From assembly GCF_020360975.1 (NCBI RefSeq), contig NW_025408685.1, forward strand, positions 620,001 through 684,000: DNA of 64,000 nt, given 5' to 3'. The position numbers were made by a program, and so were the translations under genes. Positions within the stretch are counted from its first letter, which is position 1, and each line of letters opens with the position of its first letter. Positions 1 through 10,200 of this stretch are shown here, piece after piece. This DNA comes from Hirsutella rhossiliensis (lineage: Eukaryota > Ascomycota > Sordariomycetes > Hypocreales > Ophiocordycipitaceae). The notes beneath the pieces are model-generated. The model was given only the letters and a program-made list of their open reading frames with translations, searched no databases and was not told the origin of the DNA.

Positions 1-159
1 CATACGGGTATAGTGACTCTTCAATCGTTCGTGACTTACGGACCAAGGATGGAATGACGGTATCTCTCGCAATAAAATGAGGGTAAGAGTCAATCTGTTC
101 ATTGTCGTCTATCTAAAATGAATGTGAGAAGTTCTGTCTCCTTATAGTCCTGAGGGAAT

Positions 160-275
160 ATGACTGCCTTGCGGTGGCGAATTGCCACTTGCCACCCAGG
201 GTGCTTTTGTAATGTTATCTAGAAAGTTCGATGACATCGCTTATCAACCGCGCATTTCATTATACGCATCCTGAA
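160..275 (+). repeat. 5' upstream repeat of the integrase element
   Basis: Non-coding stretch ahead of the integrase gene. It is clearly related to 44333-44430: both share the order TGCCTTG-(c/t)GGTGGCGA, CCACCCAGG, ATCTAGAA-(a/g)GTTCGAT, CGCTTA-(t/c)CAAC, with small indels. This suggests it belongs to the integrase-carrying element rather than to unique host DNA. No terminal inverted repeat is visible because the left end of the element may lie outside the window. Bases 1-159 show nothing I recognise. Confidence 0.6.
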
Positions 276-324
276 TGCGACAGTATCCCTTCACACAGTC
301 GTACGCACTCGACTACAGAATGGA

Positions 325-1608
325 ATGAAACGCCGTTATCGCACGGACGACGAACGGCAAGCAGCTCTTCGTGCCGCGATTGAATTCATTGGAAGGGACC
401 TCCAAGAGACATCTGCGGTTCGTTCATTTGGCAGAGGCTATCTCTACAACTATGTCCGACTAAAAGGTGGCGTCTTGGTATCGCAAAACCGTCTCTATGA
501 CTTTTACCGTTCAGTCTTTCCGGAGGAAGTCCAAAGGCGCCGCGAGGGCAACTTCAAGCATCGTACTGACTTTACCGTGCCGGGACCAAACTTCCTTTGG
601 TGCCTCGATGGGTACGAGAAGCTCAAGCGCTTCGGCTTTCAAGTCTATGCTTGCATTGATGCATATTCGCGCTGTATTGTCTGGTTCTTCTTGGGAAGGT
701 CAGCGACTACAGCGTTAAGCACACTCAAGCAGTATCTTGTTGCTGTACAGCATCTTGGAATGCGCCCCTTTTTCACTCGCTGTGACCACGGCGTCGAGAC
801 TCCTCTTTGGGTTGCGGCACAAGCGGCGATTGCAAGAGCTGGGTCAGCACGATTTACGTATGAGGATATAAATGGTATGCGTCACATGTATCGCCAAGGA
901 GACCTTATTGAGTCTTGTCATATGTACGGGCCAAGTACACGGAATGTGCGAATCGAGTCATGGTGGCGAAGCCTTCGAGTTGGAGCGTCAGAGCGATGGA
1001 TTGTAAGTCAATCGAACTATTAGACTACATATATACGCTAATTATAGAGTAGTCTTTCTTCAATGAGCTTGCACACTCGGCTTTATTCATTGAGTCGATG
1101 CTAAGTGACCAGATTGCGCTATACGCAATCTATACACCGATGATCAGGGACGAATTTGCAACCTTCGTGGACCTTTGGAACTCTCACAAGATCCGCACAC
1201 AACGAAATCGTCAACATGTAATAAGCGGCCGACCTATAGATCTCTATAATACGGATCAGGCACCGAACTGGGGTGCATCTTAGCGAGGGTGATGAGGGTA
1301 TGGCCAGCGAGGTTCTGCAGGATTTACTCGAGCCGATACAAGATATCGACATCGATTCCTTCTTGCCACAAGAGACAGCAGACTGGTGTATGCAAGAGCT
1401 GACAGCGATGGGGTTTGACGGGTTGCTTGATTCAAGGCAAGATCACAAGCACCCCTTCTTTGAGGAATATATGGAACTTCGCCGTCGAATACGGCAGCAT
1501 CAGGAAAGTGGTCACCAGCCAATTCTTGCAGTAATGGAGCCGCCACGAGGCGGGCTGGCAAGATATGTGAGCAACTTCACTCTTGGTGTAAATACATGTG
1601 CGTATTAA
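325..1608 (+). pseudogene. Integrase-core (DDE) transposase-like gene, frameshifted
   Basis: Encodes a DDE-type integrase core of the kind common in fungal genomes (resembles the 'integrase core domain' family often seen as W-x-DG-x-x-KL proteins). ATG at 325. Visible catalytic candidates: Asp in LDGYEKLKRFG (near residue 91), Asp in RCDHGVE (near 150) and Glu in RIESWW, so the DDE triad looks intact. A 50-nt intron with GTAAG donor is likely at 1003-1052; splicing there joins the frame to SFFNELAHSALFIESML in exon 2. Near 1271 the frame slips by one base (NWG to VHLSEGDEG) and then runs open to the stop at 1608. The 3' end is repeated, inverted, at 63793-64000. Substrate and partner are unknown; the role as a transposase is inferred from the family. 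Confidence 0.75.
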
Positions 1609-1767
1609 AATAATATAGGTACAACTAGACCAAATCCTCGAACAAAACCATTCTCTCCGACGAGCTCAAGCCCAGCTTCAGGGCGATGCTATTCCACTAA
1701 GCGCTCAACACCAATTCCAACTATTTGGAGAGGAAGGCATTGATAATGTGCCTGAGCCGGGCACCAG

Positions 1768-1945
1768 TTAGAGTCGTCTCTTCTGGAGGTGCCTGGTGTT
1801 ATAAGCTGGCCCTCTCGCCGCCTCTGTATCTGTAGAGGCCTCGCCTTCTCCCTCGTCCTGCCCCTCGTCTTGCTCCTATCTTGCTCCTCGTCTTGGCCCT
1901 CGCGAGGAGAACGAGCTGCGGCGTGAGGATTGGCAGTGGATAGAG
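1768..1945 (-). pseudogene. 3' end of a gene split by hAT-1 (acidic Q/D/E-rich tail)
   Basis: Read on minus, this gives a Glu/Asp/Gln-rich tail ending in AYNTRHLQKRRL then TAA (stop 1768-1770). Its other half is at 28719-29583. Joining the two at a single copy of the 8-bp duplication (1938-1945 = 28719-28726) keeps the frame open: ...DLASDSI then HCQSSRRSS. That is direct evidence that the hAT inserted into this gene. The right-arm copy (63454-63634) carries the same tail. Relative to that copy, the left one has lost 2 and then 1 base, which together restore the frame. The protein family is not recognised. Confidence 0.7.
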
Positions 1946-2089
1946 CAGGCTGGCAAACCACTCAATCCTGGCAACCGGTTGCTCAATCCAGTTGAGCAAC
2001 TGGCAACTCAATCAACGCAATCGATGGTCGGCTGATTAAGCCGGCAATTCAATCCGATCTCGCGTTGATTGACGGGATTGACGGAATTG
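1946..2089 (+). repeat. hAT-1 left terminal/subterminal region
   Basis: Begins at the terminal CAGGCTGGC and carries closely spaced CAATC, GATTG and TTGAT motifs in both orientations, the usual look of hAT transposase binding arrays. It is interrupted at 2090 by LINE-A and resumes at 7694 after a 14-bp duplication (GATTGACGGAATTG at 2076-2089 and 7694-7707), then continues CCGTTGACGG until the Fot1 element. Confidence 0.75.
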
Positions 2090-2451
2090 GTTTAGTTTAG
2101 TTTAGTGTATTTTCCGTCCAGCAACTTTTGGTCGCTCAGGTCTCCGCAGGGGAGCACAGGACGTGCTGAGCTAGCAGGTGTCTACATGCTACATATCGTA
2201 CACTTCACCCACTATCCAGCATTTCATCGGCTCAACGGCGCTCATGACAAACCTGTTGCCCGTCAGCGGGACGTCCAGGCATGAAGAGAAAGCTGTCCCG
2301 TGGTCAGATCAGCCAATTTGCTTCTGGGGCCTTGCAGCCCTTGATGACCTCGGCGATCGCATGGTCGCGAGATCTTGACGCCGCCCGAGATCGGAGCAGG
2401 TAACAGAAAGGATTGAGAGGAAAGGTAGGGAGAGAGGAGAATGATGACCGT

Positions 2452-5400
2452 CTAGTGGCGTGGGCAGATCCCTCCGAAGAAGGAGCTCGCTTTCGCCAGC
2501 CTGACGAATTTGTCAAAGTCCTTGCCGATTGCGCGGTTGATGGCTGCAGGCGGCGAAGGTGCAAGCCGCATACGATGCCGTGGCGCAACCTTTCTGCAGT
2601 AAAAGATGTGTGCTGGCTCTTTTCGTCGTCCGCACGAGCACGTCAGTCGCGCATCGTCGTGACCAAACCTTTCGTGGTAGTCAGCAAAATCCCCATGGTG
2701 GGTTCTTGCTGCAAGCAAGTTATGAAGCAGGGGCCGAGAGCGCCAATTCTGACGGACAGCTGGTTGTGGCTTTAAGCCTCAGGTCTCTGTATCGCTCCGG
2801 CGCAGAGGCTTCCCACCAGGCCTTGAAAGCCTCTTCCGGCTGCTGTCGGGCAATCTTTCGCAGGTGCGCTAGCGTCGGGACGTTATCAGCGGGTTCTGGC
2901 AGTGATGCTCCCGCCTTTGCCAGAGCATCAGCCTCCTCGTTGCCTGGGATGTCAGCATGGCCGGGGATCCAATGGACCTCCACAGCTCCGTATTTTCGCG
3001 CCAAAGATTGAAACTCAAGGAAGACCTCTTGCGAGGAGTCGCTCGGCGTGCCCCGTAAGCATGTTGCGGTCGCGAGGTTGTCGAGGCAGACAAAGATGCG
3101 GTCAGTTTCTGGAAGGCTCACCGCAGCCTTCAACCCCTCCAACGCACCTTTCGCCTCAGCGTCGAAAACCTCGGCGGGCCTGAGACGGCCCTTGTCGCGC
3201 AAGACGGTGGATCCGTCCCGATGAACAACATAGCCATATCCGGCGTGGCCTTCGGCAGAACGGGACCCGTCGGAATAGACGACCAGAGTTCGGGGCGATA
3301 GTGCCTGGAGCCAATCGCGAAATTTCTTCGCCGTCTCATTTTTCGATGCACTCTGCAGAGGCGCAGTCTGCTCTTCGACAAATCCGCGCTGCAGCAAGGC
3401 AGGCCTTGGGCAGCTTGGTAGCAATTGTCGGAGCGCCGCAGCCTAGTCCGGAAGGGTTTTGGCTGCTTTTGGTACTTCAGCTTGATCATTTCATTCAGTA
3501 TAGGGGCTTTTGGCCTCGACGTGCGCTTCACGAGCGGATGAGCTTCGTCCAGGGATTTGAGACGCGCAGCAAATGCAGTCCGGCGCGCCTCGAGCAGCAG
3601 AGGGACCGGCGGTATCCCTGCCTCCCGGTGCAGAACATTCGTTGGTGTAGTTCTCCACACTGGCAGGATAGCCCGAAGAGATGTGTAGAGTGCCTTGCTC
3701 ATCTTCTTTACGAGGTGTCCGATCCTGGACGGTCCTTCCTTGCCCGGCTTGGTCCAGCGCGGGCGCGTAGAACCAGGATACCAGACCTCCGCCGCGTAGA
3801 GCAGCACTGGAATGACGCAAGCGCAGACCGCTCGTCGCACAGCGCTCGGTAGAGGACCATGCCTGGTGTTTGTCAGTCTCCTGAGATGGAAGGCGACTGC
3901 TTGCGCTTTGGCCGTCCATTTCTCGACATGAGTCTTGAAAGACAGAGTGCTGTCGAGCCAGACGCCGAGCCAACGCATCGCCCGGCCCGGCCGTTTCTCA
4001 AATTCGCCATGGAGCACTGGCGGCGCCGTCTTGGGCGTCGTTCGAGAGAAGTGCATCACTTCTGTCTTCTCAGGGTCGAAGGAGATCCGTTGGCGGCGCC
4101 CCACGATACAAGCTCACGCACATGATGAGATGCTTCGGCGGACGTCTCATCCAGGCTATCGCCGACGCAAAGGATGGCAGTGTCGTCCGCATAGCCGAAA
4201 CGCCCTTTTGAGCTGCCCAAGCGGTAGATTGGTTCCGTATACAGTAGGAAGAGGATCGGCGAGACTGGCGATCCCTGTGGCAGCCCGCACTGGAGAGGCG
4301 ATGAATTCGTTGCGATATCTTGATAGCGGATGCGTGCCGACCTGTCTTGCATAAACGAGCCGACCCATCGCGCGAGGTTCGGTGGCCACCCTTGCTCCCG
4401 TAGGCGAAGGATCAATCTGTTGCGGAGGACTGTGTCGAAGGCGCCCTGAATGTCCAAAGTCACCAATGTTGCAACCTGCTTGCAGGCAAATGCCTCCTCG
4501 ATGTCATGAATCAAGGCAGCAACGAGATCCACGGCCGATCTCTTCGGAGCGCGCCGGCTTGTTGTGGGTGTAGTACGCCGAAATGGACCGAGGCCCACGC
4601 TAGACGCCGTGCGATGAGCCGCTCGAGGCCCTTGCCGAGACAGGACAAAGGAGATGGGGCGCCAAGCGGGGGGTAGAGAGATCCCTGCGCCCCGGCTTGG
4701 CAATCATGACCACTTCTGCTTCTCGGAAGGGCTTCGGATGGTGGCCAATCCTGAGGCAGCCTTGATATAGCTGGTGGACGAGACTTCCGATCGCATGCCA
4801 GACAGCGCGGAGCATCCGCACCGTAATATTGTCGGGACCAGGGACGTATTCCCGGTGCGTAGCGTGGCGTCGCGGGTCTCCTCCGGAGAGACTCGGTCGG
4901 TGAAGGGTATCGTCCTATCTGTGTTCACGGAGATCCACGGATCTGGGATGTCGTCGTTCGCCGTGCGCCGTTCCAGAGTGGCTTGTCGCAAGGCGGTGGC
5001 CTTTTCCAGCTGCGTCTCATACACTCGGTCGTCAATTTGCAGGGGAGGAGCTTGAAACGGACCTGGAGACTTCAGCCAGCGGACCGCCCTGAAGACGGAG
5101 GCGCTATCGGTGAAGCTGTCAATCAAGTTACGCCAGTAAAGGCGCTTGGCCCGGCGCACCACGCTATGGAGCTCCTCTTGGCTAGCTGTACTTCTCGGTC
5201 GAAGCCGAGAGTGAACTCTCCTCCACGCGCGGTAATTGGCCGCCGCCTTTGCGCATTCTTCAGTCCACCACCGCGCACCATGCGTAGTCTTACGGGCAGG
5301 TCGACCGGCAGCTCTGGCTGCACAACCAAGAAGGTTCACGAGCGCCGACGCAAAGCTGTCGAGCTCGGAAGGAGATGCCGTGGTGATCGGGATGAAGGCG

Positions 5401-6167
5401 GCACCGGCCTCCACTAATTCAATGAATCGCTTCAATTCCTCGTCGGAGTTGAGATGGATCTTTCCTATTGGAAGGGGTGCCAGAACTTGTCCTGGCAGCG
5501 TGATACTAAGGGTAAAATGATCGGAGCCGGTTGCTAGATGATCCTCGACAACAGCGTCGGCCAGAGGTATGTTGCAGAAGGCGAGATCAACCGTATTGCC
5601 GTGTGCGTTGGTCGGGACATCGACAGGATTCAGTAAGCCGAGTCGATTGTCCATTGCCCAAAACGCTATTTCTTCGCCGCGGTCCTCTCGTCGACCGGCC
5701 TGCCAGCTGGGATGTTTGGCATTGAAATCACCAGCAACAAGACACTTGTCCGGTACGGTCCACTGAAGCAAGATTTCAAGGGCTCCGTCGTGGTACGGCT
5801 GCCGATAGAAGTTGACGACTGTTATGCCGTTGACGGTGAGCCAAAGGATGTCACGAGTCGCCGCAGGTCTCTTTTGATCAGCGACGAGACCTGCGGAACG
5901 CCGGACGTATGTCATGACTCTCGGGCGAGTGTCGCGGCCGTCCCAGTCGTTGACGGGTGAGAAGGTGTCGTAGGCCTGATGCGTCTTAGTGAGGCATCGG
6001 CCATCTTTCAGTCCTGTCCATGGCTCCTGCAACAAAATAATGTCGTATTGTTCCGAGTCGGCCAACGCAAGGGCACAATCGTGTGCCGGCGGAATCTTGC
6101 CTACGTTGGCTTGGAAGATTCGCAAGATCCTCCTATCGCTTCGATTGCGTGGAAAACAGCGAGGCAT
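2452..6167 (-). pseudogene. LINE-A ORF2 (endonuclease, reverse transcriptase, RNase H)
   Basis: ATG at 6167. Domains in order: exonuclease-endonuclease-phosphatase fold (IFQANVGKIPPAHD, LLQEPWTG, GDFNAKHPSW, SDHFTLSITL in about the first 230 residues); reverse transcriptase with TLDIQGAFDTV, GLPQGSPVSPILF and catalytic YADD (near 4190); RNase H with YSDGSRSAEG, DAEAKGALEGLKAA and HWIPGHADIPGNEEADALAK; then a C-terminal finger (CSCGRRKEPAHIFYC). In the family these parts nick the target and copy the element RNA into it. The frame breaks several times (around 4700-4820, 4080, 3470 and 3200), so the enzyme cannot be made in one piece as read. Confidence 0.88.
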
Positions 6168-7565
6168 TAGGGTAGCGTCACAGGACTAGTGCGTCGTTTC
6201 TTCGATGGGACGACAGGGAGGAACTGGTCGCCGTCCCTTACATGCGGCGGCGTTGTGGCCACAACGATGCATGGGGTTGACGGCGCGGCTGGCTCGTAAA
6301 TGGCGCCCATGTCGGAGCTTCCATCTCCTCCAGCTGCCCGCGGCGCCGTTGACTCCAAGGAAAGTATCTGCGGCCTGCCAGGGCTCTGATTAGACTGGTC
6401 GGACACTCTGGCCTTTGGAGTCTGCCGCTTCTGCTGCGCAGAGAGCTGAACTCCCATCTGCCGTACCAGGCTCTTCTCCTCCTTCGTCAGGCGCCGGACC
6501 ATGCCGTGAACGCGCTTGGGGCGGGCAGGGCATTTGGGGTCATCCGCGCAATGGGGTCCAAGGCAGTTTGCACACTGCTCGAGGGCGGTGCATTCTTGGC
6601 TACGATGGCCGGTTTTGCCACAACGCCTGCAGCGCGCCGTTCGATCGCAGCTGTGTCGAACGTGGAAATCCCAGCACTTGTCACATTGTAATCGGCTACG
6701 ACATACGAATGCCATTTCTGGCTAATCTCTACGGCCGTCGCGTCCAGATCTACGGCCCAATCCGCCTGTCGCTGCACGAGTAGTTCGCGCGTGGCCACAT
6801 CCGATGCCAGGATGGCCCAACCCGTGTTTACCGGGAAGGCTGCCGGGATGCGGCGTAGGTCGATGCCGACTCTAGCGGCGATGTGGGCCCGGATAGCGTA
6901 TCTTTCATGGTTTCGGGCCGGAGCATCGGCGTCAAGTCGGACAAAGACACGCAGGTCTTCCTTGGGTGGGGCCACGGGCGGTCGTCCTTGGAGACGAGTG
7001 GTGGTTTGCTGTTTTCGCTGTGGTGGGGCGGAGGCCGTAATGGCCAGCTGTCCTTGTGTCGTTTTGCCGGATGCGAGAACGCTGCTGTACGTAGGTTTCG
7101 GTGGTTCCTCAAGGTCGGCGAGCGATTGAGTCCAGAGGTTCAGAAACTTGGTGGCAACTTGCTTTGCGATGCTATTGTGGGAGCCGGACGTGAATTGTTT
7201 GGCTGTCTGTTCGAATGATTCGCTAAAGGCCCGAAAGACTGCCAGCTTGGCATCATGGGCTGCCGTTTGGTCGCGAGCGATCTTTGTAGCCGCTTCGATG
7301 ATGGAGACAGGTGCATTTTCCGTAGACCCGGTCGAACCAGGGCCATTCGGGATTATTTCCGGCTGCGTTCCTTCCGCGACGGCAGCGTTGGGCGTGTCGC
7401 TGGGAGACGTCGGTCGAGGGAGCTGCTGAGCCGCCAGGGTTGAGACATTTGGACGAGCCTCCGCCGGAGAGGACAGTAGGTGCTGAGATGCACGGGCTGC
7501 TAGATCAGGTGGCGATTGTATGTCGACAGCACAGGAGCGGCGCGCGAACCTGAGGCTGGTGCCAT
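6167..7565 (-). pseudogene. LINE-A ORF1 (gag-like, zinc knuckle), deleted
   Basis: Nucleic-acid-binding ORF1 protein of a Tad1-type LINE; in the family it coats the element RNA. The likely ATG is at 7565 (MAPAS start as in LINE-B), but the frame shifts shortly after it. CCHC-type knuckles follow the pattern CDKCWDFHVRHSC, CRRCGKTGHRSQEC and CANCLGPHCADDPKC. A 239-bp deletion at about 6690 joins HSYVVAD directly to the segment just before the first knuckle and shifts the frame; LINE-C shows the intact sequence. ORF1 ends with TAATG, so its stop overlaps the ORF2 start by one base, suggesting termination-reinitiation. Confidence 0.85.
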
Positions 7566-7735
7566 GGCCGCTGCCGGCGCTTTCGCGCGGCGCTGTTGCG
7601 GAATTTTCAAGAGCACTGTTAAGCGAAAAGCTGTATGGATAGGCTACTTCCTTAACACTTGCGTGCCAAGAAAGTAAAAATGCAGGGAAGGATGATTGAC
7701 GGAATTGCCGTTGACGGTGGAAAGTGTGTAGGGTA

Positions 7736-9923
7736 CCATGCCCCACCCCCCTTTCGGTAACACCCACCTTTCGGTAGCGCAATTGAAAAATTCTCCACCA
7801 AAAGTCTACCATTTGAACTACATGAAATATGATCAGAACTTAACATTATAAACACAAAAATTATATCATTCCGTAGAGAAATGGACGCTCTTATATGTAC
7901 CGGCGCTTTTTACCATTCGCCCGGATCTGGTGGTGACTGGAAGGGCTTCGGTGCCACCTTGACTTCGATCACTGAAGCTGTCTCCACCTCTGAGACCGCC
8001 TCCTCCTCTGTGTCAGAATTCAGCACAACGGCTATCTCTTGGCTTTTAATTTGGGGAATGGCTTCCTCAGCCACCAAAGCTTCACTGAGAGTCATGAACC
8101 GTCTGTTCCGGTTCGGAATTGCTCTCCTCTTCTTGCCTCTCTGCAGCCGGGCCACTTCTTCCTCTAGCTTCGCGATTCTGTTGCTGTGCTCGGCAAGCGT
8201 CTGTTCTTGGGCTTCAAAGCCTCTAGCTATCACGGCGTATCGTCTCCGGGTGCCAGGAGTCTTGTTCTTTCCGAAATCGCGAATCTGGCGGCTGTTTCTT
8301 GGCGTATCATCAGAACCCAAAATGGCGCGGACTTTGGAGACGTCTCTACAATGTCCGCGTGAATTTCTGGATGCCGCAATGCCTTGGATCGTGAGATCGG
8401 CCAATTCCCAGTGACCCTCCAGCCGGACAATATATTCTTTGCCGTCATTCCAACCTCGCGCGCTTTAGCATATGCCCGTATAAAATTGACCTTATGAACA
8501 GGCGCAGAATCGGTCAAACAGGTCAATTTCTGAAGTTCTTTCCGGTAAGCTGCCTTGGAGGCATTGAATACACCGTTATCTAACGGCTGGAGGCCATGAG
8601 AGCAGTGGGCAGGAAGGTAACAGCAATAAACGTTGTTCAAAAAGCATGTGGCCATCCATGCATCCTGGTCCCGGTTAACGGTAATTCCTACAGAGGTGGA
8701 TAAAGAAACGCACCGTTGCATGACTTCCATGTCCATCTAATATGATCAGTCTAGCATCTGAGGCATCGGCTGGTCGCGTCTGGGGCAAATAGACCCTCTC
8801 AAGCCACTCAATAGCGATATGGTTGTCCGTCCATCCGTTGGGCGACGTTATGTAATGCCAGTCGGCTATTTTGCCGAATTCCGTCAAGAACCACTGTTTC
8901 TGAAGTTCTTTGCCCTTAAAGATAATGCCAGGGTAAGGACACGGCCGTCCGCGGTGATAGCTTCAATAAATGAGGTCCAGTTGCGGGACTGTGGCCCTTT
9001 CAGAAGGGCCTTCCGTTTTGGGTCTGCACTCCCAACCACAAGACTATCCAAACCTGGCAAAAAGAGTCTGGTTAGTAAAAGTAATGAAAGACAAGCCAAA
9101 TACTCACCAAAGCCAGACATAATACCGCCTTCGTCAACATTCACGGTATTTTCTGGTTTAATCCATCCATACTCCTTTTCCTGATATCGAAGAACCAGTG
9201 AACCGCACGAGGCGTAAAAGCATTAAATCGGTTAGCTTCCTGACGTCTCCCACGCTTGTTCTTGATGTCCGGATGGCGATTGATGAATTTAGAGACCCAG
9301 TTGCGCCCCACTGTCCGCTCGTTGTTCAGTTGCTTCATAAGAGCCTCCACACATGCGCGGATCTGACTGTGGGAGGGAGCATAGCCGAGAGACTCTTGGC
9401 GGAGGATCCAAGAAACCAAGCGAGCTTCCTGAGACTTACTCAAGAGTTGACGAGGCTGGATCTGATCAGCCAGGGCTACCTGGCCTTTGAGTCTGTCGGA
9501 AATAGACTGCTGAGGTATGTCATACTTTTGGGCGGCGCGGTACTGCGACAAGCCGTTTTTTGTGACATCAATTATCGCATTAGCCATAATATCCTCCGTA
9601 TAAATACTCCGAGGCCGCTTTAAGGTCATTTTGGTCATGTGGTGGAGGAATAACGAGAAGAATCATCGTCAGGAGGCGGAAGGAGATTAGGGGGTTGGAT
9701 GGTAATTTCGCGTGCAAGGTACGCACAGGCCACAGACCCTGTACAAACATTCAACCATCGAAAAGTAGAATTCAATCAATCCTCTATCTACTCCAAGTGA
9801 CGGCTTGTGAATATCTTCAAAGCTGGCTGGAATCGGTGTAAGTGAAATTGATGGGTTTTGGTGGGGATATTTCCTAATGCGCTACCGAAAGGTGGGTGTT
9901 ACCGAAAGGGGGGTGGGGCATGG
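7736..9923 (-). mobile_element. Fot1/pogo-type DNA transposon with complete ends
   Basis: A 2188-bp element bounded by 46-bp perfect inverted repeats (7736-7781 and 9878-9923) starting CCATGCCCCACCCCCC and holding two copies of CCTTTCGGTA. Both ends abut TA (7734-7735, 9924-9925), the Tc1/mariner/pogo target duplication. The transposase is on minus. It is inserted only 28 bp inside the part of hAT-1 that follows LINE-A. Confidence 0.93.
7910..9638 (-). pseudogene. Fot1/pogo transposase (HTH + DDE), frameshifted
   Basis: Cut-and-paste transposase. N-terminal psq/CENP-B type DNA-binding helices (YRAAQKYDIPQQSISDRLKG, then a second HTH ending VSKFINRHP). DDE core: first Asp in NVDEGGIMSGFG, second in IILDGHGSH, third in GLQPLDNGVF. 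A 54-nt intron is likely at 9054-9107 (GTGAGT donor, CTAAC branch, CAG acceptor) because it splits GFG from LDSLVVG. One base is missing after ADGRVLT (near 8935), and further shifts occur near 8700 and 8400. The C-terminal segment (8404-7910) has a coiled-coil-like stretch (RIAKLEEEVARLQRGKK). All three catalytic Asp codons survive. Confidence 0.88.
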
Positions 9924-9925
9924 TA

Positions 9926-10200
9926 GATGACCAGTGGATTATTCAGCCCGAAGGGCGTTTGCCTTGAGGAACGAAAGGCCTTCTAACGTGCCCCGCAGAC
10001 CCCGCCCTCTCCCCCAAAAAGTTCTCCGCCCCTTGATTGGTCCCTTGTGATTGGTCCCTCCTTGCCTCCCTCCTCGTTGGTCGCTGCCCTTCCCCCGGCT
10101 TCTGTTGCCTTTTCGCGTGCCTTATCCCACCACTAGGCGCCTCCCACCCTGTCTGCCGCCTGCCGACTCTTCCCGCCTGCCGAACTCTTCATCGCGTCAC
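9926..10200. repeat. Helitron-1 3' terminal region (minus), candidate hairpin
   Basis: No gene. On minus the stretch ends with GCCCTTCGGGC (hairpin, 9947-9957 region) followed by TGAATAATCC. The string CCCTTCGGGCTG is shared with the 3' side of Helitron-2 (25973-25984). A neighbouring stretch, GCCTTGAGGAACGAAAGG (about 9961-9978), recurs near 43810. Placing the exact Helitron terminus would need a multi-copy alignment; no clean CTRR end follows the hairpin. Confidence 0.4.

Larger units (their letters stand above)
1401..7693. repeat. Left arm of a large inverted duplication
   Basis: This interval is the near-identical reverse complement of 57478-64000. The match covers the 3' end of the integrase gene, the 3' end of the acidic-tailed gene, the hAT-1 left terminus and the whole of LINE-A up to its 5' end. 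Differences seen are a 239-bp deletion in LINE-A ORF1 (junction near 6690), and scattered 1-2 base indels. The copy runs off the right edge of the window, so the true arm is longer than 6.5 kb. The central spacer is about 50 kb. Confidence 0.92.
2090..7693 (-). mobile_element. LINE-A, Tad1-like non-LTR retrotransposon
   Basis: Full-length LINE on minus, 5' end near 7693, 3' end in a short (CTAAA)n tail at 2090-2104. It is flanked by the 14-bp target duplication GATTGACGGAATTG on both sides. It encodes an ORF1 with zinc knuckles and an ORF2 with endonuclease, reverse transcriptase, RNase H and a C-terminal Cys/His finger. Compared with LINE-C it lacks 239 bp of ORF1 and carries several small indels, so it is probably not autonomous. 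It sits inside the left end of hAT-1. Confidence 0.93.

Noticed and set aside
6487..7812. 441-codon ORF on minus that starts inside the Fot1 end
   Set aside because: Its first codons run from the Fot1 inverted repeat through the hAT remnant and the LINE 5' end into ORF1. It is a chance read-in, not the natural ORF1 start, which is the ATG at 7565.
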